Source: a virus. From it: 30,319 nt of DNA. Positions 9,257 to 21,200 of the stretch are shown piece by piece. The translations under genes and the position numbers were made by a program. Position 1 is the first letter of the stretch. Each line of letters begins with the position of its first letter. The DNA is taken from IMG/VR virus record IMGVR_UViG_3300033388_000570, positions 1-30,319 of that record; one strand, given 5' to 3'. The notes beneath the pieces were generated by a model. The model was not told the origin of the DNA, searched no databases, and saw only the letters and a program-made list of their open reading frames with translations.

Positions 9257-12200
9257 ATGGAGGATCAGTCTAACAAACCTTTAGCAAACACCATAGCTAA
9301 TAATCAAAGAACTTCTAGTGTTATTCCACCAGGAGAATTTAATTTTATACCTATAGAGGAAATGTTTGAAACACCAGAAACAGATCTGGCAAACGTTATT
9401 GCAACAGATCCTGGTGCTATAGCTCAAGTAGATAGGTATAAAGCAGACATAGATAAATATGGTATACCTGCAATGGCAAGTTTAGGTACGGTTAGTCCAT
9501 CTTTAGCAACAGGTAAATATAATCCAGTTGCTCAACAAAATCCCTCACAAGCTGCTTATCAAGAAGTTAAAAATATATTAACTGCTAAAAAAGACGGTCC
9601 CGGTGGTCAACGTGTTGCACCCAGATATGCAAGTATTAGACAAAGCAATTTCTTAAGATACTATGAACATCCAGAATTTGCTGATTTAGGTTTTACACCA
9701 TATGCAAATATGGAAGAGTTCTATAATGCTAATTCTACAATATGGGATGATATGAGTAGAATGAGTGGTCAATTTGCAAGTCTTGCTGGATCAGGTTTTA
9801 ATAGTGTATATAGATCTTATGGTGATATGTTTGGTGACGGAAGTTATTTATCACAACCAGATTTAGAATCAGCTTTTGAATTTGAAGATGCAATGGCCAT
9901 TGGTAATTCTAGTAGAGGTGGTGCATTAGGTTTTACAAATAATCTTTTATTAAATAGTGCATATACATTTGGTATTATTGGATCTATTGCAGTAGAAGAA
10001 TTAATATTAGCAGGTGCTGCAGCAGCACAAGGTTTTCTTAATCCAGCATCTGATGCATTATTAGCAAGTAGATCAGTTGCAAACGTCAAACGTGCAGGTG
10101 ATGCTATTAGTGGTTTATTTGATATGAAAAAAATGGCAGATGCTACACGTAATGCAATGAAAACATTAAGTGAGATAGATACTGCTAGAGATTTTTGGGC
10201 TGCAACACAAGGTACAAGAAAAGTTTTAGGTCAAGCCTTTACACCTAATACAATGTATGCTTTAAAGAATTTTAAGAGTACAAAAAATGCAACTCAAAAT
10301 GCTGTTAACTTAGCAAAAATGAAAGCTGGTTTTGGTGGCTTTTATAGAGATTTTAGAGCTGTCAATTTAGCTTTAGCTGAAAGTAAACTAGAAGGTGGTA
10401 TGGTTTACAATGAGCTTATAAGAGAAGGTGTGAATATGGCACAAGCCAAAAGTGGTGTAACTGTAACTCCTGAAGAATTTGCTAGTATACAATCAAAAGC
10501 ATCAGAGGGTGCGTTTTATACAACTATGGCAAATGCACCTATTATATATGCCAGTAACTGGTTTGTTTTAGGAAATGCCATGGGCGGATTCAATAGAAGC
10601 CTGGGTAGAGTTTTTGGAGAAACTTTTGAAAAAGGATTGAATGGTAGACTTTTTAAAGGTAAAGGAGTAAAAGATGCAGCAACGGGAAAAGTAAAAAATG
10701 TTTTTAAAGATGCTGGTACAGGTCTAGGAGGCTGGTGGACAAAAGTCAGAGCGGGTGGAGTAAAGGGTAATACCGGCAGGGCATTAGCAGCTAGTGCTAG
10801 ATATTTTGCTGCAAACATTGCAGAAGGTATACAAGAAGTTGCACAAGAAGCTGTTTCAGCAGGAACTAAAGGTTACTATACTGCCCTATTAGATGATCCG
10901 TTGGCAGGTGGTGTAGCATTAAGAAATCAATATATTGCTTCTGGAATGTCTAGCCAGTTTAGTGGTCAAGGAGCAGAAACTTTTTTATCTGGTTTTTTAA
11001 TGGGTGGTATTGTACAAGGACCACAGAAATTATTTTTTCAAGGTATACCTGCTTTATATCAAAGAATAAGTGATCCTAAAGCTTATAAAGAGTATCAAGA
11101 AATTAAAGATAAGTATGTTAAAGATTTAGTCACTGTGCATAATGAAGCATGGAACGCACAGGCTGATGATCCAGGATCAGTGTTTGATCCTCAAAAATTA
11201 AATTTCTTTTTTCAAAAACAGGCTGCTGCTGAAATGAAAAAGAATGTATTTAATCAAGATAGATTTGGATTTCAAGATGAAAAAGATGGAGCTAAGTTTC
11301 ATCAGATGTATACTATTTTTAGAACTGGCACATCAGAACTGTTTAAAAATCAATTGAGAGATTATTTAAAAATGACTGATGCAGAATTAGCACAGGCGTT
11401 TCCATCTAGTAAAGCTGATGTAAAGAGTGGAAAGATAAGATCAAGATTAGAAAAATTTATTACACAAATAGATAAGGCAGAAGCTGATTACATTAGAAGA
11501 AAAGATGATAATAAAAATCCTTTTGATCCAAGCCAGTTTAATAAAGAGACAGAAAAAAGACAGTATATACAAGAAGTTTTAAAAAGTCAAGCATGGGAGC
11601 ATGCTAATTACTTGTATATGTTTACTGAAAATGGATTTCAACGTGCTCTAGAAAGAGCTAATAGTATATATACTGAATTAGCTAATGATCCTTTGTTTGA
11701 TGGTATGGCTGCTAGTGATGTGACTGTATTATTAGATCCTGATTCTATAAGTAATGAATTATTTTTACTATCAAAAGATATATTAGTTTTAGATGATTCA
11801 ACAGAACAAGGTAAGAAAGATAAAAAAAGATTAGAAGGTAAATTAGAAAGACTAAAAGAGATTCAAAAAGTTTTATCTGATAAAAATCTACTTAACAATG
11901 ATGGTACTTTTGATAAAAGAAAACTGGGTAGCAAACTTTTACCTGTGTTTGAAAAGTACATAAAGTATTTAGCAAATAGCAAAAATACATTTGCTGATAA
12001 GTCTAAAATAAAAGAAGCACTAAAAAAAATGATAGATTATGGTGCACTTAAAGGTAGAGCAAGAGTATATGATAAAGCAATTGAGTACTTAGCTAATCCA
12101 GAAAGATTTAATGAGATTGTTAATAGACAAATAGAAGTTAATAAAAATATATATAGAAGTTTATCTTCTAATTTTGAAAAACAAATAAAAAAATATTTAA

Positions 12201-15200
12201 ATGTTGCAGAGGCCAATGAGCTAATGAATCAACTTTTTAAAAGAGGTTATGTTGGTGATCCAGAAAATGTAAAAGGTTTTTTACAAACTGGAGATGTAAG
12301 ATATTTAAATGCAATGACTTTTTACAACGAACAAGGTCAAATTGATAAAAAGGTTGATAAAGTTAAGTATGATGAAATACAAAGATTACTTGATGTCTAT
12401 AGGAACAATCAAGAAAAAACTGAAGAGTCAGAACAATCTCCTAAAGAAGAAAATCAAAAGGAGGATATTACACAGGCAAAAACAGCACAAGATCAAGTTT
12501 TAGATGATGCATCTATAGATGTTATATTACCTGAAACAAATAATACAAGAATGCTAAATGAGCTTTTAAAAAGACAGTATTCTAAGTATTCTGCTACACA
12601 AACAGTTTTAGGAGAAAACGTATTGACCTTTGAAGAGTGGAGAAATGCTGAGGGTGCAATATGGCAAAACACATTTAATGCTTTAAAAAAATTATGGGCA
12701 TCTGGTAAACTACCAGTTTTAGATGCACAAGGTAATGCAGCTTACGTAAATGTAACAGAAGATCAATTACTAAATGAACTAGGTTTTGATGCATGGTTAA
12801 AGTCTAGAGAAGTAAGAGAAAATGATTTAGTAAGTGAAATTTTACAATCAGCTAATGTTTCTTTGGATGAAATAATTGCACCTACACAGAAACAAACAAC
12901 TAAAGAAGATATAACTAAAGGAAAAAATAATGTTGATATATATAAAGAAGGTGCACGTGTTAACGTTATTAAAGTTACAACTATAGATGAAAATGGAAAA
13001 CCTGTTGCATTTTTTAAACTAGTAGATCCAAAGGGTAATGATTTATCAGCAGACTTGCTTGGTTTGATAGATAGCAAATATGAAGGTACATATCCCACAT
13101 CAAAAGAAGCTGTACAAGCACAAGAAGCTTTAGAAAAACAAGCACCCGATAATGCACCTTTTAAATTTGATAATGAAGAATTAAATCAAGGAATGCTTGT
13201 TTATAGAAATGGTAAGGAGTATGTTGTAATAAGTACACCTAGATCTATTTCAGGTGGTAAGTTGCGTTTAAGAATTAATGATGGAAGTAATAAGATAACA
13301 GTTATAAATAGGGGAGAGTTTGCCGGAAGATTTACTAAACAAGAAATCAAATATGATTTTGATCCTACTAATGCAAGAGTAAATATTCAAAAAATAAATC
13401 AAATATATCCTCATGCTAATACTGTTGATGGTCAAAGAAATTATACTGAGGCTTCTAAAAGATTAGATTTGATATTACAAATCTTAGATGAAACAGATTT
13501 AAAAAATTTAAATTTAGTTATAGAAGCAGATCCGAAAGGTGGTGTAGATCAGGGTCAGTTTACTATGGAAGGTAAAAACCCAAATAAATATGTTAAAGTA
13601 AAAACATCTGCATATAGAATAGGTTTAGCAGCAGGAAGTCAAGAAACACAGAAAAGAATAAATGATGCATTGCTTAAGAATGGTATAAAACTTTCAGATA
13701 ATCCAAATGGTATTTTTGCTTATATACCAAATGATGTATTTGAAATGATAGATGCAGAAGGAAATCCTGTAGAAAATCTTAGCACAATAACTCCTGATCT
13801 TGCTAATAGTACATTGTTTGTTAGCAAAGCACTTAGAGATAGTTTAACAAAACAAGAAATATTAAATTTAGCAAGAAGTAATTTTGCTCTTAATAAGTTA
13901 ATTACTATTGAAGCAACAAATGCACTTGCTAAATCTGAAGGTGCAATAGCTTTTGTGCCTGTAGATAAATTAGATTTTAACTTTTCACTTTTAGTTTCTG
14001 GAGGTAATGTTGTTTATGATAATAGTTCAGTTAGATCTTTGTCTTCATTAAAATATCAACATGCTGATGAAAATGGCAACTATTTAATATATGATCTTAA
14101 AAAACTAAAAGGTGGTAAGGTAACAGAGAGCACTATTACTAATTTGGAAGGTAAAGAAGCTAGAGAACTAGAAGCTAAGGTTGAGGCTGGTCTTGAAGCG
14201 TCTGGACAAAATGGAATATTAGAAGCAGCTAGAGATAGATATATGGCTGCAGTTTTGTTACCTAATGGAGCATATAGATTAGTTCCTTTGAAAGCAGGTA
14301 CTATGACAGCAGAAATGCGTGCTGAGTTAGCTGTAAAACTTATTGAGCGTGCAGAGTTAACAAAAAAAGAAAATTTAGACAAGAAGGGCAAAGAAAAAAG
14401 TTTATCATACAACTATAAATATAATGATAATCTAAGTGAAGGATTGTTTATTTCTACTATACCGGGTTATAAAATATCATTACAAGTAGATCCATGGGGA
14501 AAGATACAAATGCAGCTTTATGATAAAAATCTAGGTAAGCAAGTGGGTAAAACAATTAGCGTTGAAGTTAAAGATATAGACTTGCTTAAACTTCAAGATG
14601 ATCCTTCTCAAGCTGTAACACTAATGCAAGAGTTGGTTACCAAATTTAATAGTGATGAAGATATTAAAGCAACCGAAGTAAAACTAACAAATAAAAATTT
14701 TAGAACAAGTTTTCCTGATGCAGCAACTGTTAATGATATAATTAATAAAACAACTACTAATGTAGTAGGACAAGTCATAGATACTTTTCAAGCCCAAGTA
14801 TTTTCTTCTTCGGATGTTATACAAGCAATGGTTGATTTAGAAATGACAACAGTAGCTTCTGAAAGTCAAACTGATCCTTTACTACAAGAGCAAGAAGAAA
14901 TACAAGATGTTTTGTCTTTAGAGTCTTATAGTGAAGAAGAGTTTAAAGATTTAGAAAATAATGGTTTTGAAGATATATCAAGAAAACAATTAGAAGTAAT
15001 AGTAGATAAACTCACACAACCTGTACCAGCAGCATTAACTGAAAGAGAGAAAGAAGTCTATTCTTATAGGTCTGATATGATTGATTCAATGGAAGCAATC
15101 AAAAGAGAAAAAGAAAATCTTAATCAGGATAGCTCAGACCAGCCTATTAAATCTAGCACGGATGGAAGAAGTGCTGGTGTAAAACAAATAATATCTATCT

Positions 15201-18200
15201 ATGTTGGAGGACAATTATTTTTTAATATAAATGCTTCAGGCTTTGAAATAGCAGAAGCTTTTAGTGCTAATGGGGTAACGTTACAGGAAGCTAAAGCCGC
15301 AATACCTGGTTTAGATGGAAAATTGAAAGCTTGGTTTCAAAGAGGTATTGATTATTTAGAAGGTGATATCAGTGAGCTTGAAAGTCTAAAACAAAAACTT
15401 GAAGCACTAAAATCTGAATTAGTAAAAGATATATCTCCAAAAAATAGACGTAAAGTTCTTAGAGAAAATGAAGAATATCAAAAACTTTTAAAACAAGTTA
15501 AAGATATTGAACAAAAAGGTGCTAACAAGATACTTTCACCAGAGCAGTTATCTCAATCTGATGAAACAGATATCAATGTATTTACTAAATGGGCAGAAGA
15601 AAATCTACCAAGTTATATCAATATAGCTGATATAAATACTCTTGGTAACAACATGAAAGCTGGTGGTGTACGTGTTGGTGCTTTTGTTTTAGCACTAGAT
15701 CAACTAGCATCTGGACTAAACCTACAAGGTACAATATATACATCAGCTACTAGTCCTTATAAATATCATGAAGCTTTTCATGGTGTGTTTAGAATGTTAT
15801 TAACTGATGTAGAAATTAATCAGTATATAAATATTGCTAGAAAAGAGGTGAGAGCAAAACTTAGATCTGAGGGTAAAAGTTTTGAAGCTGAACTAAAGAA
15901 ATTTAGAAATTCTGCTAATACATATACTAATATGTCAGAATCAGAATTAATAAGAGAATATTATGAAGAGTATTTAGCTGATGAGTTTGAAAAATTTAAG
16001 ACAGATCCAACTAATACTAAAACAGATTCTTCAGTTAAGTCTTTATTTACTAGAATATTGGACTGGATTAAATCTATATTTAGTGTTAAATCACAGAATG
16101 AACTTCAAACATTATTTCAAAATATTGATTCTGGTAAATTTAGAAATGCTGAAATTCAAAGAAATCAATTTACTATTTACCCGGAAAACGGGTATATATT
16201 AGAAGCAAATGCTATTATACCTTATGCATCAGAGCAAGTAGATAATAAGGTTGGGTATATTTATTTAGACAGTGATATAGCAGATCCTATGTTACGAAAC
16301 ATAAGTGCTATGTATTTATCTAGAACTTCTGAGCTTAAAGAAGCATATAATCCCGGAAAAGTTTTAGATGAGTTAATAGATGATTTTGCATGGTTATATA
16401 GTCCAGAAAATCCTATAAATGCAGAAAGAAGTGAAATGCAGTTAGATAAGCTTAGACAAATTGAAAACGCTTTTGATAATTACTCACAGGAAATAAAGGA
16501 TCAAGTTGTTAAGTTTTTAACTAGTATTAGTGATAATGTATCTGGAGAAAATCTTGACGCAGCAGAATTTGAAGACTCAAAAGAGTTAAGAAAAACAACA
16601 GAGTATGACAAAGATGCTTCTATGATAGGAGGATTTAGATCTTTAAGTTCTTCTATAAGACAGTATATTGCTACAACAACATTAGAAGAAACGGATTACT
16701 TTGGGAATGTTGAACTTACAGATGGAGAACCATTAATTATAGCTGTTGATTTTATTAATGCATACAATGGATTATTAAAAGCAGTCAAGAGTAAATCAGA
16801 TCCAAAAGCTATATTACAAAGCATGTATTTCTTTGGTCAGGATAATGCTCATGCAGGTGCTGTTGTAAGAAGAATATTAAAGGATGTTGGTATAACTGAA
16901 GAGCAGTTGCTTTCAGAAAAAACTCTTCCAAAACAAATAGCTAATCCATTATTATTTCAATCTATATTAAAAGGTTTTGAAAACTTTAGAGTAGATTATT
17001 TATTTAATGAGCGTGATGATAAGGGTAATGTTATTATATACTCTGCAGCTGAAAGAGATGATAGAAATTCTCAGTTGGATAATTGGAAACAAGCATATAT
17101 ATACAAAAGAAAACAACTTGTATCTAATAGAGATAGAAAAAGAAGATTGAATATATTATTAAAAGATATATCAGATGATATAAGAATAACTAATAAATCT
17201 ATTACAAACAAAAAGCTCAAAGAAGATGCACAAAGATATTCTCAAGAGTTATTTGATTTAGTTGGTATAAAATTGAGCCCTTTATATTTACAATTTAATA
17301 TGGTCTATAACAGATCTAAGTTAACTGTTAAACAAAAAGCATTATTAAATTTTGATAAGGATGCCAACCCATTGACTGAAGATCTTGATGGTAAGGCTTA
17401 TAAGGTTAATTCAATAGACATGCTTAATCTTTTAACTAAAGCTGATAGTGATATATTTGAGAGAGGTGATGAAGGTATGGATAGTAGGTTAAAAGCAATG
17501 GCTATTGGTAATAGCTCTTTTGATGAGACTGTTGGTGCAACTGTATTTAAAAACCCAAATGGCGATTTAGTATATGCACATCAGATGCCTACATATCACT
17601 TGAGAAAAGTTGCTGAACTTAATGATCCAAGTAAGTTAGAAGCTCTTATTACTTCTGATCCTTATTTGGCTAATAACTTTTTGTTAAACAGCAGCGCTTT
17701 TAAAAATTTATCAAAAGAACGCAAACTAAAAGTATTAAGAATTGCAGGTACTAAAATTTCTGATTTAATAAAAGCAAATCAAGAACAAGATGAAAGTTTA
17801 GGTAAGACTAAAGATAGTTCATCTTATGGTGATTATACACCACAAGAGTTTACTCTTAATCTAATTAATAATTATACAGCTTTATTAAATAATAGAAGTT
17901 ACAAGGTTACTTCTGTTGATTCATTAGATAAAAATGGTAATGAGGTATTAACAGCATTAGCTCCAGTTTTAATTAGAGTTATGGAAGCATCTAATACAGG
18001 AGATATGATAAATCTACCTGTTATTAAGACAGTTGATTTTAATGGTAAAGAATCTAAAATAACTGAAGAGGTTGTAGATATTTACATTGATCAAATAAGA
18101 TCTGAGTTTCAAAGGATTGTTAGAGAAAGCAATGAAAAAACTAAGACAAAAGAACTTATAGAAGGTTATAATACACCGGGTGGTAGAGCATTTCAGTTTT

Positions 18201-21200
18201 TTAATAGTGGTTTGTTAATTGGATCACCAGCTTTAAAAAAGCAATTGGTTGAAGCAGCAATAAATGCTGGTAAGACAAATACAAAATTAACTTTAGATGA
18301 AGCAATAGAGGGATTAGTTATACAAGTAGCTCCAACACAACAAACTAGTGAGGTAATAAATATATATGCAGGAACAAATGAAAATGCTGAGTTAAGTAAT
18401 TTTGCAAAAAGACCTTTTGCTAGTGAGCTTATAGATGGGCAGTCTAAATATGGTAATTTTATTTTTAATACTGTAGAAGGAGCTTTTCAAGCAGCAAAAC
18501 TTATAGCCGCTCCAAGTTATTTTAATGAAGAAGGATTGCGTAGAAAAATAAAGGGGTTAGATGTAAAAAGATGGGATAGTCTATCAGAAGGAATTATGAA
18601 AGGTTTAATTAAAGAATCTTTTGAACAAAACCCTAAAGCTCTTGAGAAACTATTAGCTACAGGTAATGCTACATTAACTCATACACAAGATAAGACTAAG
18701 TACCGTGAATTGTTTCCTAAAATATTAATGGAAGTAAGACAAGAGTTAGGTGGTTCTCAACCAACACAACAAGCTAGTGAGGTTGTAGGAATGACAGCTT
18801 TAAGAAAATCTGTTGTTGATAATTTAGAAAAAGAGTTTAGTGAATTTAGAAAAGAAATAAATGAACTTAATATATCTGATAAAATATCTAAGCAAATAGC
18901 AGAAGGACCAACAGTTGCAGCAGGTGTAAGTAGAAGAGAACTTACTAAATCTCAGGAACAATTAAATTTAGTTACTAATAATCCTAATCATAATTTAAAA
19001 CAAGTATTTTTTAATGATTGGATAAATACAATGGCTATAAATGAAATATTACTTGGAGATCAAGCTATTTCACTATCTAGCCCAGTAGATAAAATTAAAA
19101 GAGCTAAAATGCAAAATGCTGCTTACTTTAGTGCAGCATCTGCTATTTCCGCTCCTGAACAAGGTGTACATCATCCTGTTAAAGATATAAGTTTGGTAGC
19201 TTTAGAAGAGCCTGTTAGTCCTGACGGTATTGACTTGGCGGATGCACAAATGTATATTACCACAAAAGCATTTAGATATATGTGGTTTGGTTTTGGAAAG
19301 CTCACTGATGCACAAGCTGAATTACTTGATTTAATAGATGAGGGTCAAGAAATAACATCTTATTCTGTTTTTGGTGACAAAGAAAACACCCAGGCATACG
19401 CTAAAATGCAAGCATTATTAAATTCAAAAAAGCTTATATATGGTGATGGTAGTACATTCTTAAAAATGTCTGCATTTACTTTAACTAAAAACTTTACTTC
19501 TATTCAGAACCCAGAAACTAAAAAGTGGGAACCAAGACCTAATAGAGTACAGTTACATAACTTAAGAGAAAAGTTAGAAGCAATAGAAAATGAGAAAGGT
19601 AATCAGACACTAGGGATTGCTGCACCATTGAGTGCAATTAAAATGAAAAAGCAAAAAGTAAATGAGCTAACAGATTTAGATAATTCTAATCCATTTACTA
19701 ATGGCTATACAAATTTAGATGCTTCATTTATGGGTCTGCAGCAATTAAATGTTTCAAATAAATTGGAACAAGTTGATCCAACACAAATCAAACAAATTAT
19801 AACATCTGAACAAGATCCAAAGACACATGTTCCTGGATTAATGATGAACGTTGGAGATATAATTACAGAATATAATAAAGCAATAAGTAAGAGAGTTACA
19901 ATTAAATTCCAAAACAAAAAGAACTTAACCTTCTCTTATGAAACCGCAATGGATGAATTTGAGATGTCCAAAGATGCTGGTTCTATTACTCCAAAATTGT
20001 CTGCATATTTAAATTTTGCAATAAACGGATTACAAGCATCTCAGTCTAGTAGTCAACTATTAGAGTTCTTTTCTATGGACAATGGTGTTCAAGAGTATAA
20101 CTTAAATAATCCTATAACTTCTAAAAAGTTTGAACAATTATTTCTAAGTTATTTTAGTAAAGGTGTTTTCTCTGAAAGAATACCAGGTTTAGCATTGACT
20201 TTAGTATCTGATTTTGGTAATCAAGTATATAGAAGAGTATACGAAGTTGAGATAGTAGATGGAAAAACTATACCGGTAAGATCTGAGATTATAAGAGAAA
20301 AAAGTTGGAAAGGAAATAGTAATGATATACAAGACTTAAATACCTTAACTCCAGAATCTGAAGGTTTGTCTGAAGGTATTGTAGTTTTAGATAGACTTAG
20401 ACACGGTCTTAAAGAATATAAAGATATTACTGATCCAGATTCATATACAGGACAAAGATTTACAGAGATGATGATGCCAAGTCATCATAAATCTGTGATG
20501 GATATGATAGAAAATAAACCTAATGCAAAAATGCCTGATGTAATATCTAAAATGTTTGCTATTAGAATACCTTCACAGGATAATCATTCAGCAATGAATG
20601 TAAAGTGGGTTGATTTTTTACCTGTTTATTATGGATCATCAGCTATGTTTGCAAGAGAGTTGGTAGAGATATCAGGTGCTGATTTTGATATTGATAAAGT
20701 ATTTGCACAAATAAAAGATTTTTACGTTGAGTCAGGTGAGTTTAAAGAATATGGAAGAGCCGTTGGCATGGCTGAAAAGCATAAAGACTATCTTAGATAT
20801 ATTACTAGAGAAGTACAAAAGCCTGGTAATACATATTATGAAGCATATCAAACTTATATTAGAAATCAAAATGCAAGTGAAATAGATAATAGTGTTGAGA
20901 CAGATGTTTTAACTGATCAGGGTTTAATTTCACAAGAAGGATTAATAGCATTAGAAATGTTAGGTTTGCCTAAAACTTTAGAAGAATATAATAATTACTA
21001 TAAGAAATTTCAAGGAGAACCATATGAAGCGCCTTATAATAATGACATACTAGATTATAGATATGCTTTATTAGGTAATGATAATGTAACATCTGGTGAT
21101 AATCCTATATCATATACCCCAGCTACAGTAAATATAATCAAAGATGTTTTATCAGAACTATCGGGACAGTCTAAAGTATTCAAGGATAGAATGGAAGAAG

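Noticed and set aside
9844-10818. Minus-strand open frames of 60-111 codons, here and elsewhere in the window
   Set aside because: They lie wholly inside long + strand genes, have compositions expected from antisense reading of AT-rich coding DNA, and show no recognisable domains.
12455-12925. KEDIT motif twice in the giant protein (residues 1068-1072 and 1216-1220), possibly another linker pair
   Set aside because: All wobble bases differ and no recognisable domain lies between; it is only five residues of charged low-complexity sequence, unlike the NADAR-flanking repeats.
15981-16202. A 73-codon + strand open frame in another phase
   Set aside because: It lies inside the giant gene just after the zincin motif, in an alternative phase; low-complexity Leu/Ile-rich translation with no supporting start context.
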